DNA of 64,000 nt from Puccinia triticina (taxonomy: Eukaryota; Basidiomycota; Pucciniomycetes; Pucciniales; Pucciniaceae), in NCBI RefSeq assembly GCF_026914185.1, contig NC_070567.1, positions 1,240,001 through 1,304,000 of the forward strand. The letters are read 5' to 3'. Below are positions 1 to 10,673 of this stretch, piece by piece. The first letter of the stretch is position 1. Each line of letters starts with the position of its first letter. The translations under genes and the position numbers were made by a program. Below the pieces are notes generated by a model. It saw only the letters and a list, made by a program, of their open reading frames with translations, ran no database searches and had not been told where the DNA came from.

Positions 1-1149
1 CTGGCAGTGTTGATCACTTTCAAAACCTGCATCGTCAAGGCGCGGGTTGTTGAATAGATCATCGCAGGTACGACTTTTGCATCAGGTGTCTGATCTCTAG
101 ATCCAAAAAGCTGAAGAAGATCATCACAGGATTTAAACAAGGATTCCATTGGTATACGAATAATTTGGATTTCTGGTCGAGTCAGCTCCGCTCTCGAGAA
201 GGATATGTTGTCAGAGGTGAGCTTGAGGCTTTTTAGAACCCCAGCTATTGCTACTGGTCTGCAGGTTGCTGACAGAAGTAACAACGGTACGCCATTAGTT
301 AAAACCAATTTGCTACCTAGTTTTCCATATGACGGACGGAAGATTGCTCGGTCTTGGTGCTTCAGATGTGAGATTATCTTCTTTGCTTTTCCCAAAGCAA
401 CCAGGCCCCACATATACACCATATGCGCCTCGTCCACCACAGTTGAGACTAGCCGATCCCGAAACTTGCTGTTAAAAAAGAGATCATGAAAAATTGAGTT
501 GTTTAATAGGACCTCCGGGCTCTGCGTGGGTTTGAATTCAAGGAGCTCCATCAGTCCGAGTAAACATTTCCAAAACCTGCTTGTGAAAGACCTACCAAAT
601 ATATAAAAGAGTACTTTCCGTCCATTATTTCCTTTGCGACCTTGTCATTAAGATTCATTTTTGTTAAATTTACGGCGCTTATTGGCTTTTTTGCCTTCAT
701 CTTTTCCTCCACCTGGTATTTGTTCAGAATAAGAGGTCAATACAATTCATGATGACAGTGTATGAGCGGATAGCATAATATTTCTACCTGATTATCCCCA
801 AGGGAGTCCAATGGGTTAAGGCTTAACACCATTGCTTTCCTACATTTCGGGAATAAATCCCAGAACATCTCGGCAATGCGGCTTTTGCCGTACCCAGTGC
901 CCGCAAGGACAAACGAGTTCCGACGTTTGACTAAGTCCATGACAGCAGTAATCTGGATTTCTTTTGCTTCATCGCCGTATCTTTCTCTGGCACAAGACTG
1001 GATGAAAGCACGTAGATCTTTGTGATTGACTTGGGCAGGGTGATTGCTGTTGTTTTGCCGGAGGGTGGAGTAGGCCATGGGTCTGGTTCATCACTGGCTG
1101 GCGGCTCTTCGGAAACATATGAGGTGGATTCACTGTTGCTGTTGGACAT
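1..1149 (-). pseudogene. RecQ-like ATP-dependent DNA helicase, broken, 3' part off the left edge
   Basis: Read on the minus strand, 1078-737 gives a helicase N-terminal stretch with a Walker A motif (GTGYGKS) preceded by a Q-motif-like segment (IQITAVMDLV). A second frame, open from about 490 to the window edge, carries the DEAH box (VVDEAHM, about 430-450) and motif III (LLLLSATCRP, about 250-280). RecQ/DExH helicases are ATP-driven DNA unwinding enzymes, and RecQ-like genes are multiplied in rust genomes. The probable start (MSNSNSES, 1149) lies in a different frame from the Walker A segment. Between 740 and 490 the reading breaks again, with stops and a poorly matching stretch. At least three lesions are therefore visible, and this is a relic rather than a working gene. 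The helicase assignment is firm; the RecQ subclass rests on motif spacing and family resemblance. Confidence 0.8.
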
Positions 1150-1980
1150 GCTGAGGAAAATGGTTGTTCGGCTGTAGCCTTGACTTCATCCATCCCATTT
1201 CTCTACTCACGAACACAGTCATGAGCACGGTCCTCAAACTAGCTACCCTTAGGTAAGGCGGGGTAAATGAATGAGGGTCCGTGCTCTAGCAAAATGAAAA
1301 AAATATACAGATCTCCCTTGCCGAGTCGGTTACTCCTTTGCGAGTAGTCTGGCTTGTTGAATTTTTCAAAGGATTTTTGTGGCAGTACATGAAGATAAAA
1401 AAATACAAGCCTATTGAATAACATCTTGCGCTGGCAGGCAGCCAAAAAAAAAATCAGAAATGTTGTTGAATGATAAGTGTACAGCAAAGAAAGTGAAAAG
1501 GGGCATGAAAAATCCAATCTCCGTGCGCCAACTTGGGGCGATATGGTCTAAGTCCCTCCTGACGGAGGCTCGCTTCGCGAGTTCAGCCTACCCCCCGGGG
1601 GCCCGAAGTCTCGAGGGACTTTGTTAAGTTTGGAGTCCATGAGAGCGGCACCTGGCTGTACATTCTTCGGAGTGACAAGCCATGGGGGGTTCCCTATGCT
1701 TGTCCTCCTAGGGCGACCCGAGCGTCACGTTGCCGTGTGTAGCTCCAAGTCGCCCAATGTGTGGGTCGACTGCATGAGGCGGCCCCTCGAGGCTGGGCAA
1801 AAGCGTGGGGTTCCCATAGCTTTCTGCCCAGCGCGTCCGCGCGCACATTGCGCGTCAGGCGGCGAGTGGCCAGTCCTCCGCGAGACAGCTTTGAGCGCTT
1901 AGCCGGAGGCTTCTTTGAGGAGGGCCTAATGTAAGCCCCAAACCTCGGCTTCTGAGAGCCTGAGACATTAGGTAGGCCCA
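1150..1980. other. intergenic stretch and presumed 3' end of the DIRS-like element
   Basis: No convincing gene. 1551-1621 forms an imperfect hairpin: AAGTCCCTC at 1551 is answered by GAGGGACTT at 1613, with a small inner stem CTCGC/GCGAG. This GC-rich block differs from the AT-rich sequence to its left, and may mark the outer end of the DIRS-like element, which should carry complementary terminal or internal regions. I could not find its partner by eye. Confidence 0.35.
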
Positions 1981-3242
1981 TTACTCTAAGAAGGTGACTA
2001 AACAAAAGCTTTCCACAGGACAGGGGGAAACGGGATAATCTCGACCACACACAACATCTAAAGGAGAGAGCTTTCCAAGATGGACAAGGCGGAGGCCTTC
2101 TCTGCCGGAGAGTAGTGTCAGATGTACAGTTCGTAGCAGCTGGACGTCCACCTGCCTAAACGGCAGATCTGGGGCACGGGGACCCCCAGAGCGTGTCGGA
2201 GAGACGCGCCTCCAACCCAAGAGGCCGTGGAAACCTCCTGCTTGCAAGAGGGCTTGGAAAGCCTGTACCGTGGTGGGGCGCGTCAGGTTATGGCGGTTAG
2301 AACCGTCGGAGTAGCCAAAAAGCGCATCGTCTGGGGACTGCGCGTCTGCCAACCGTCTCTGGACTGCCGCTACCGGGCAGAGTGGCCCACTCAAGCGCTT
2401 TAGATGAATTACTTGGACCTGGACCTCCCATGGTTTGGCTGTCTTTGCTGCTCGTACGGCGAGGGTCACCCAAGTCGGGAGATTGGACATCGGTGATGTG
2501 TGGAGTGTAGCGTCCCGTGCTAAGAGAGAAGCCGCCTCGGGGGTTGTCCCCCACTTACAGTATATGTAAGTTCGGCTAGCCGAGCCATCCCCCAGAACGC
2601 CACTACCGCTAGGTCGAAAAGTGCCGAGTTGAAAGGGGGGCCTCCTCTTAAACGGCTTGCCAGGTAGAGGAGGTGGTGGAGTTGTATTGCCGTCTTGGGT
2701 GGTCGGGCGGGAGAGGCGGCATCCAACCAGGCTGAGGACCGGAGGATCACGACCACCTTCACGGCTGACTCGTATGGGTACCGCATGTTGTGGTATATGT
2801 GCCAGGCCTTCAGGCCAAAGAGGTATTGTGAGATGGTCCGCGCCGTCACCTCCCTTGGCGTCTGTTTCCCCACCGCTCGGCCTGCCCACCAGCAAAAGAG
2901 ATAGATGTCGTAGTGTGAGGCGGGTAACAATGAGCGGGCGGAGGAAGTCTCTCGTTTGAAGCGGATGTACTTCTTTACACCGGCGTTGTACAGGAGCAGC
3001 GTGTTCCATCTCCACCCAAAAAGGGTGTGAAAATCTAAGGCTGAGGGGGTTTTTGCATTTACCCCGTCGGAAAGAAACGCTGCAATAGCTGGGAGGTGGT
3101 ACTGGGTAGGCATGGTTCCTAGTTCCCGAGAGGAGTACAACAGAAAATGAGCGGAGAGTTGAATTCTGAGAGGGAGGTGAACACAATGCGCAGTAAGAAG
3201 AAAACAAGGTGGAGGCCTGCAAGCCTGGTGCTTTAAATACAA
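1981..3242 (-). pseudogene. DIRS tyrosine recombinase, degenerate
   Basis: A tyrosine recombinase of the DIRS type, expected to integrate circular retrotransposon DNA. The N-terminal core-binding part is in one frame (3242-2520, ending near MARLAELTY). The central part is in a second frame (about 2560-2230, with LTRPTTVQAFQALLQAGGF). The C-terminal catalytic part is in a third (about 2225-2105). There the sequence VGGASLRHALGVPVPQI followed by GRWTSSCYELY matches the HxxR...G(H/R)...Y region of DIRS recombinases, with the catalytic Tyr in CYELY. Two frameshifts are needed to read through. The usual HSxRxGG motif appears as TASWVGG, so the catalytic Arg position seems to be Trp and the His is lost in frame. 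It is a dead copy; family assignment is firm, exact lesions are by eye. Confidence 0.8.
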
Positions 3243-3254
3243 GAATGATAACTC

Positions 3255-4095
3255 TTACAACACCTCCATCACAAAGGGGGACAAGTCTAAAGGAACTAGA
3301 ACCCGGATTTGGTGTTTTGCCTGCAAGCCTGCGCGGTCCCCACGCGACAAACCGTCTGCGCGGTTGTTAGCAGAAGTGACCGTCCGTGCCATCAAGTTGA
3401 TATCCTGCAATATCAAGAGGTCTTGTATTACCTTCCACTCCTTGTTTACGGCCACGTTTCCTGCGCGGTGTTTCTGAATGACGGATTTTGTGGACAAGTT
3501 GTCCGTCTCCACAAAGAAAACTTTCCCGGGCCTAGCCTTCATTGACAAGAGGATAATCAAGCCTAACCGTACCGCCACTGTTTCTAGCCAGGAGATGTCC
3601 CTCGGCATTTCTGGATCTTGATTCCAGCCCGGCGTCACCTTAAACTGGGCCCACCACCCTGACACAATGACACCCACGCCGAATGATGTAGAGGCGTCAC
3701 CCACCCAACCTACGTTGGTCGGGTGGGGGCTGGCAATAATCCTGGTAAGCCGTTGGGTGGTCAGGGTGTGTACCCGCGTTCTACGTCATCGACTACTAAT
3801 GAAGGTGGGCATCGGGGATGGTGTCAGAAGATCCAGTTATTCATCCACCAATAGAAACCGTTGATATAACACCTCATCTGCGGGAAGATGTACGCCGCGT
3901 GACCCAGACGTCCCGCCATGATCTCAGCTTCGTTGTAAGTGAACGGCCGGGATTTGTCGAGGAAAACTTTCATTTGGGAGAGTTGGAGTTCTACCTTTGC
4001 GTCAGGTAGGCGAACGGTCTTGTCTTTGCCATTCCAAATGAACCCAAGGAATTTCTGTTCATCAGCGAAGGGTGAGTACTTGGACTTGTTTGTCA
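3255..4095 (-). pseudogene. DIRS reverse transcriptase C-terminal region and RNase H
   Basis: This is the 3' half of the DIRS RT/RNase H, left of the Copia insertion. 4095 to about 3810 reads as the RT thumb/connection (FADEQKFLGFIWNG, VRLP, then EAEIMAGRLGHAAY), ending in an in-frame TGA just after NNWIF. The RNase H follows at 3704-3255. Its acidic residues sit in WVGDAST, SWLETVAV, VETDNLST and NNRADGLSRG, the D-E-D-D arrangement of Ty3/DIRS-type RNase H. It ends 13 bp before the recombinase frame. The matching RT catalytic core is at 9374-10311, 5 kb away across the Copia element. Confidence 0.85.
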
Positions 4096-4100
4096 GGACG
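4096..4100. repeat. Target-site duplication of the Copia element, left copy (GGACG)
   Basis: GGACG directly precedes the left LTR and is repeated exactly at 9369-9373 after the right LTR. Five base pairs is the usual Copia target duplication. It proves one integration event into the DIRS RT. Confidence 0.95.
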
Positions 4101-4403
4101 TGTTGAGATGATGAATCTGGAGTAGCAGCACGAAGTGAGAGATGGTGGAAGGATATTATTGAATCAGATCAGAAGAAAGAAAGAAAGAACAAACAAAAAG
4201 ACAGAGAGAGAGCAGAGAGAGAAACACAGCACTAACCTGGAGTAGCAGCACGAAGTGAGAGATGGTGGAAGGATGAGGAATAGCCTTCCACGTCTGCTGC
4301 TCCAGATGACTACCATACAAATGTCACAGGATGTGAAATGTGAAGGACAGGTTTGAAGCAGAGAACAAAAAAAAGAAAACAACAGAAACAGGAAACCTCA
4401 ACA
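4101..4403 (-). repeat. Copia 3' LTR (left in window)
   Basis: 303 bp, TGTTGAGATG...AACCTCAACA. Inside it a 38-bp block, beginning CTGGAGTAGCAGCACGAAGT, occurs twice (4117-4154 and 4237-4274), exactly 120 bp apart. A purine-rich GAAA/GAGA stretch lies between the copies. Confidence 0.95.
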
Positions 4404-4412
4404 CCCCCCCTT
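4404..4412 (-). other. Copia polypurine tract
   Basis: The minus strand reads a short A/G run ending in seven G residues immediately before the 3' LTR. This is the position where plus-strand priming occurs in LTR retrotransposons. Confidence 0.7.
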
Positions 4413-4512
4413 GCTGAAAACCAGGACTGAAAGGAGAAAAGAAGAAAAGAAAAGAAAGGGAAAGAAAAGAAAAGAAAAGGAGGAGAGATATTCAGACTAC
4501 CCCAAACCGCGC

Positions 4513-7500
4513 TCAATGATTTTCCAGGAGAACTCTGCCGAGGGGCTTGGTGAGCATGTCGGCAAGCATGTCCTTTGTGGAGACATGCATAACCAAAATT
4601 TTTCCTTGTTGAACGCATTCACGTGAGAAGTGGTAACGCGCGTCGATGTGTTTGGTGCGCAAATGGTGTTCCGGGTTTTTGGCAAGAGCCTCGGCTCCCG
4701 CATTGTCCACATGCAGCGGTATGGCCGTTTGAGGTCGAAGTTTGAGTTCGGTCAGCACGTAACGGAGCCACAGGCCCTCCTTGCACGAGTCCGATAGGGC
4801 TTTGTATTCTGCCTCAGTGCTTGAGAGGGAAACTGTAGCCTGTTTTCGAGATTTCCAAGAGATCGCTCCGTCCCCCAGACGATAGGTGTAGGCAGACGTC
4901 GAACGTCTGTCATGTCTGTCTTCCGCCCAGTCCGAATCCGAGAAACCCGCGCAGGTCAGGGAACCTCCCAAGCGCAGTCGAAGGTGCTTGGTCGATATTA
5001 GATAGTGAAGAACCCGCAGAGCCGCACGCCAATGAGAGTCGGATGGGTCCCGCAGAAATTGAGATAGACGATTCACGGCAAAGGCCACGTCTGGACGGGT
5101 ACACTGAGATGCCCAGAGGAGGGCGCCAATCAGCTGTGGGTAGGGTCCTGAGGATGCCGGCTCCCCTTCTTTCCGAGGAACTAAATCCTTGAAGAGCGAG
5201 TCAGTCGGAGTGCGCACCGAAACGGAGGGACCTGAAAGGAAACGCTTCTGCAAGTCGGAGATGTAGTGGGACTGGGAGATGTATAGCAGGCAATTTTTGG
5301 CGTCGCGGTCAATCTTAATGGACAAAAAGTGATGAAGTTCTTCATTTGCCCCAATTTTGAAACGCTTGCCAAGCAAATCAATCAGAGGATCGACAAATGA
5401 TGGTTCTCCTACTATCGCCAGGTCATCCACATGAACAGTTACTGCGCCAGCTAGCGCGCCGTTCTCGATTGTGAAGTATAGGGTGGGATTGTACTTTGAA
5501 TGTCGGAGGCCAGCTTGAACAAGTCCATCGTGTAGCTCGCGATTCCACTCTCGAGGAGATTGCTTGAGACCGTAGATGGACCGATGGACTTCGCAGACCC
5601 AGTCCGGATGCTGAGAGTCCTCAAAACCTGGGGGTTGCTCCATGTAGATGGGCTCCTGTAGACGACCGTTCAGAAAAGCCGTCTTGAAGTCAACTTGTCT
5701 CCCTTTCCACTTCTTGATGGCCAGTAAACTCAAGATAAGTCGCAAGGTTTCCAACCGCAGAGTAGGCGCGAATACCTCCTCGTAGTCTACCCCTTGAACT
5801 TGTGAGTATCCCATGGCAATGAGCCTTGCCTTGAGTTTCTGAATAGATTTGTCCGGACGCCGTTTGATTTTGAAAACCCACTTCGATTTGATGATTTTGC
5901 GTTTTGTAGGTCGAGGAACAAGACGCCAGGTGTCCATACCGAGGAGGGACAGAAATTCATCGTTGGCAGATTTGAGCCAGCGGTTCTTGTGAGGCAAGCG
6001 AAGCAGTTGCTTCCAAGTTCTGGGTGTGTCTATATCGTCGTCTGGGATGGCTGCTGATTTGGCCCAGTTTCCGTAGCGATCGGGGGCGCGGCGTTGCCTG
6101 CCGGAGCGTCGGGTCGGCGGCGGCAATGGGGAGGGCGTCGGGGCGGGAACTTCGGACGAGACAGCATTGGGGACCGATTGAGGCGGCGTTAGAGACGAAG
6201 TAGGAGGAGAGGGGGGAAGGGAGAGTGGAGTAGGAGGAAGGAGAGAGGACAAGGGAGGAGAAGGAGGGGAGGGAGAGGTTGATTTTGGAGGAGGAGGTAG
6301 GGGAGAGGAGGAGGGAGGAAAAGGACGGGAGGGAGAGGTTGATTTGGGGGATACTGGAGAGGGAGGAGGAGCGGATAATGGAGGGGGGGACGGTGACCGA
6401 CTCTTTGGTGCGTGGATAGAGGCTGTAAGCCGACGATCAAACCTAGGTTTGAGAGGAATGTCCAGAGGTGGAGGGTCGAAGAAGGAAGGTGTTGGAGCCT
6501 GTGACAACGGTGTGGTCTGCTTCACTGGCGGGTTGGATGAAGCTGATTGATTAGGCCAGGGGAGCTCAACAAGAACTGGAGATGGTTCGTGTTTTAGCAG
6601 GGAGCCGTATGGAAAGGAAACGTCGTCAAAAAGAACATCACGAGATTTTATTACGGACCATTTTTCCAGGTCCCAAATCCTATAGCTGTTACCGTCACCA
6701 AGGTAGGAAAGGAGTAGGGCGGAGCGACCTTTATTGTTGAGTTTTGCTCTGTTTGCCTCTGGTACTTTGTACCAGACTAGGCAGCCGAAGGGGTGCAAGG
6801 ACAAGGGGTTTATCAGTGGTAATCCTAGAATTTCATTAGGTGCCCTGAATCCAGCTGGAGTGTGACACAGGACGGAGTTGATGGTGAAAGAGATGTGTCT
6901 CAATGCATCGGCCCAGAAGCTTTTTGGGAGACCGGAGGATGCAAGCAAACATTGGATCAGATTTCCCAGAGTCCGATTTGTTCTCTCCGCCACCCCATTC
7001 AGCTCTGGAGAGTGGGGAGGACCGGGTTCGTGGGTGATGCCGCAGTGAGCGAGGTAGGAAGAAAATTCGGTTGACATGTACTCTCCACCGTTGTCGGATC
7101 GCAGAGCCAGAATCTTGATGGAGTTTTCCCTCTCAAAGTGGGCACGAAAGAGTTTGAAACAGGAAAAAACATTTGACTTGGATTTCATGGGAAAGAAAGA
7201 AACACATTTGGAGAAGTTGTCGATGAAGGTAACAAAATACTTGTACCCTTCTCTGGATTGCACTTCAAACGACCCAACGTCCGAATGGATGAGTTTGCCG
7301 GGCTTGTCGGAACGATAAGGTGATCGAGATTTGAAAGGTTTTTGGTGCATTTTTGACTGCACACATACTGTGCATCGTTGGACATCCACTTCGTTCATGA
7401 TGGACGGTTTGATACCCAGTAGTTTCAGAAGGCGTTTTAAAGGCTTGAGGCCTATGTGCGAGAGACGATGGTGGAAGCCAAGCAGGGAACTGTCAATGGA

Positions 7501-8975
7501 TGACAGTTTGTGGGAAGAGGTAGAGAGTGACTTTACCTTGTTGGACGGCAGGTAGTAGAGGCTACCTTTTCTATAGCCTTGTCCAACGGTATCGCCATCT
7601 ACTTGCACGGAGTCGGTTCGATAGATGTCGCATTGCTTTTTATTGAACACGCAGGTGAGTCCAGCGTTGCACATTGCCGCGACTGAGAGTAACGGTTCGT
7701 GTAGATCGGGGACCACTAGAGTTGGTACGGAGACAGAGGTGTCAAGGGGAAGATCCGTGGTGCCACGGTGGGATGCCTTGACGGTCGAGTTGTCGGCCAG
7801 GCGAATTGAGGTGGAGTTGGGTTTGGTGTCTCTGACATTGCTTTGGTAAGGGGTCATACGATTTGAGCACCCGGAGTCGAGATTTGCATCCTTGCGAGAG
7901 ACTGCGGCAGAATTCGCAGCGTGGTCAACAAGAGCTACAGCGTTACCTGCTTTAGCTGAGGGATGGGCTGAGCTGTCGACGTCAGAGCCTGAGTAATCGG
8001 AGTCATCTTCATCTCCGTCACCACCGAGGTCCACAACGGTTGTTTGGCCTGCTTTTGCAGGAGGTTTTTGACGGAAACGATTTCCTGACGATTTGCCTGT
8101 GCGACCCCCGGCTTCAGAGCGGCGGGAAGAGGAGTTTCGACGGTCATGTTCCGCAAGTACCCTTGCGGCGTTCTCGCAGATTTCGAGATTGTGGCCGGAT
8201 CTCTTACAGAAAGAGCAGAAAAGAGAGTGATCGGCTGGTGGTCTAGAGGATCGGGGCAGGGCCTGGCGAGAGAGTGAGGCCTTCGCGACGGACTCCACGA
8301 GAGCTTGATCTTTGTTCCTGGTCTTTCTACAAAGTTCTTCCGCTTTCAGGGCATCCAGGATTTTGACGGGGGGAACTCTGGGGTCGTTCATCATCGCGGA
8401 GACGCAAGACAGCCAGTCAGATGGCAGAGAGGTGAGAATCGACGACGAGTAGATGTCTTCCAGTGTGAGCGGGGCATCAGCGGTGATGAGAGCTGAGAGG
8501 CTCTCAAACGTTTTGTCCATCTCGTCCAGGTGAGCGGTCAGGTCATCGCCCGTCATTCGGGCGGTCGTGAGTTTGCGAAGAAAATAGGTAATGCCCCCAG
8601 CAGATGAGTCCTGATGGGCCTCCTTGAGGGCTTTCCAGAGAGCACGAGCATCCGTGGTGATGTGGCGAACCTTTCGGACATGCGCTGCGTGGATCGTGCT
8701 GGAGATAGCTCCGAAAGCGGCTTTGTTGTCGCAAGCCCAGTTTGGATTTGCTCTAGCCTTCGATGGGCCCGCATAAACCAGGTCCACTCGTTGTAGTTGG
8801 AGCCTGGTCCGGGGGGCTTGAGCCGCTCGATGGTGGTGGTTTTGAGAGCTGGATGAGTCCAGGTTTCTTGGTTGGGTTTAGAAGACATAGTCGGAATCGG
8901 TCGACTGACGGACGGGTTTGTCAAAGACTTGGGTTCGGGTAGATTGGGTTCAGATTTTGGTGGTGATGGTGTCAT
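4513..8975 (-). CDS. Copia Gag-Pol polyprotein (one frameshift near the N-terminus)
   Basis: The 1424-residue main frame starts at 8787 without an ATG; the natural start is the ATG at 8975, whose frame runs through SNYNEW. One missing base at about 8784-8789 separates the two frames. Domains counted from 8787: UBN2-type Gag (1-170); a CCHC knuckle CX2CX4HX4C (191-204); aspartic protease LDSG (about 303-306); integrase HHCC zinc finger then the D-D-E triad in HSDVG, RSDNGG and NGVAERTN; a long Ser/Pro-rich linker; RT with VDFKTAFLNG and HVDD in place of the common YVDD; and RNase H with SDSDWAEDR, STEAEY and HVDNAGA. It ends with the usual DMLTKPL motif. Apart from the frameshift everything is open, so the copy may have been active recently or the gap may be a base-calling slip. 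Confidence 0.95.
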
Positions 8976-9050
8976 GAACCGGAAGCTTTATGGAGAAGCG
9001 TACGGATCCTCCACGCTGATAGAGATGTTGCGGCTTTAGCGGCAAATGGC

Positions 9051-9060
9051 GCTCATAACC
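9051..9060 (-). promoter_or_regulatory. Copia primer-binding site, apparently for half-tRNA-iMet
   Basis: Next to the 5' LTR, the plus strand reads GCTCATAACC, identical to the anticodon arm of initiator tRNA-Met (CAU anticodon). The minus-strand RNA would therefore pair with an internal part of that tRNA, not its 3' end. Priming by a tRNA cut in the anticodon loop is established for Drosophila copia; applying it here is inference from 10 matching bases. Confidence 0.65.
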
Positions 9061-9368
9061 TGTTGAGATGATGAATCTGGAGTAGCAGCACGAAGTGAGA
9101 GATGGTGGAAGGATATTATTGAATCAGATCAGAAGAAAGAAAGAAAGAAAGAACAAACAAAAAGACAGAGAGAGAGCAGAGAGAGAAACACAGCACTAAC
9201 CTGGAGTAGCAGCACGAAGTGAGAGATGGTGGAAGGATGAGGAATAGCCTTCCACGTCTGCTGCTCCAGATGACTACCATACAAATGTCACAGGATGTGA
9301 AATGTGAAGGACAGGTTTGAAGCAGAGAACAAAAAAAAAGAAAACAACAGAAACAGGAAACCTCAACA
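9061..9368 (-). repeat. Copia 5' LTR (right in window)
   Basis: 308 bp. Same sequence as the left LTR apart from one extra AAAG unit and one extra A. Followed at 9369-9373 by the GGACG target duplication. Confidence 0.95.
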
Positions 9369-9373
9369 GGACG

Positions 9374-10311
9374 CCGAGTGTAGCTGATCTTGTCGCTACA
9401 TCGTCCATGCACACTGAGGATTCTGGCTCTTTCACAAATAAGTTATCATCAACCCACCGAAAGATCGTGGTGAGATCGAACTCGTGTAGCATGATGCGCT
9501 TCCATCCGTTGGCTGGCCTGCCGAAGGACCCGCATCCAGTGACACCGCCAAAGGTGGTTCTGGTATCCAGGAGAAGCTTATTGTCAAACGTCAACGTTAG
9601 GAGATAAGGCCATTGATCCGGTCTTGTTGGGATCTGTCGGTACGCCTTCTCCCAATCGAAGAGGGCCAGTTGGCAAGGTTTATCCCGTGCGCGGAGGAAA
9701 GCAGATACCACCCTGAAATCATCCCATGTTGTGGTGAAGTCGGCCTTATCAACAAATGAGTTTACAGAAGGAACTCAGGGGTCGTGCTTCGGGAAAGATA
9801 GGTCATTGATTGGCCTTATTGATCCATCGCCGTTTACTACTGCTCCCAGCGGACTAGTCGGGAAGAATGGGAATTGCTCCGCGACCTGCTGATGGGTATA
9901 GGGCCCGTGCATCCCGCCGCACTTGAGTTCTAGTTTGAAAGACTTTTATATCTTCTCTCAAGCTAACAAGGAGGACGAGTGGTTAGGCGGGGTATACCAA
10001 CGTAGGTCGTCCTCTAGGCGGTGCGGGGGAATTCCCTGGTCAAAGCCGTACTTGAACCCTGCTATGAAATCCTCAAATTCGGGTAGAAGGCCTGCATTAG
10101 CCAAGGCTACTTCCCACTGCGGAATGTTCATTTCGCACAATACTTCTGTGGGCCATAGCGGTTTGAGGTGTCTTTCTTCCCTCTTCTCCATGACCTTAAC
10201 ATCCATTCTCTTACTCTTAGGGGCACTCTTACTGCACTGGGTGGAACTTTCTTCGCTTAGTGGAGTGGGCCTGTCATGTTTTATTAAACGGATAATTCCA
10301 TACATTATCAT
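9374..10311 (-). pseudogene. DIRS reverse transcriptase, N-terminal and catalytic part
   Basis: The minus-strand reading from 10311 includes LPEFEDFIAGFKYGFDQGIP, then fingers motif RPINDLSFP, palm motif LALFDWEKAYRQIP and the catalytic FRWVDDNLF (the [Y/F]xDD box). It stops being RT exactly at the Copia boundary (9374). Two in-frame TGA codons interrupt it, one after HSSSLLA (near 9960) and one after FPKHDP (near 9777). Synthesises element cDNA in functional relatives. The remainder of the domain lies at 3705-4095. Confidence 0.85.
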
Positions 10312-10673
10312 ACATGAGAAAGAGCGACATTTGTAAGCGGCCGAAAAACAAACATGTGGAAGAAAAAATTATTAGGATGTGTGGGAGGACAACACATCAG
10401 GAAGCGAGAAGAAAAGGGGGAGATCATGTGCAACATGTATTACCAAACAAGAGTATGCAGCGCGTGCAGGTGACAAAAACATGGAGACGAAAAAGAAACC
10501 AAGCAGGCCTACAATGGGGCTGGGTTGTTCTGGGCAGGACCGCCTCGCCAACCTCTAAAGTTTGTAGGGGGGTTGGATCTTCCACCTGAAGGGTTGTAGA
10601 AAGCCCGGTCTCCTCCAAAATAGCCCCTCAATCGTCCGCCTCTCTGTCTCAAAAAACTTTCACGCGACGGCCC

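Larger units (their letters stand above)
4101..9368 (-). mobile_element. Ty1/Copia LTR retrotransposon, complete, young
   Basis: A 5268-bp element bounded by two LTRs (4101-4403 and 9061-9368) that begin TGTTGA and end TCAACA, with a 5-bp duplication GGACG on both sides. Coding is on the minus strand. A G-tract polypurine tract (complement of 4404-4410) abuts the 3' LTR, and a primer-binding site (9051-9060) abuts the 5' LTR. The LTRs differ only by a 4-bp AAAG unit and one base in an A run, as far as I can read, which points to very recent insertion. The internal protein order is gag, protease, integrase, RT, RNase H, which defines Copia. A single-base frameshift near 8786 is the only clear lesion. 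Confidence 0.95.

Noticed and set aside
205..489. 94-residue plus ORF at the left edge
   Set aside because: Antisense of the DEAH/SAT part of the RecQ-like relic.
1981..3222. 413-residue ORF as one intact protein
   Set aside because: Its N-terminal 220 residues are the wrong frame for the recombinase; the true reading is spread over three frames.
6189..6440. Pro/Leu-rich ORF inside the Copia coding region
   Set aside because: Alternate frame of the Ser/Pro-rich linker between integrase and RT.
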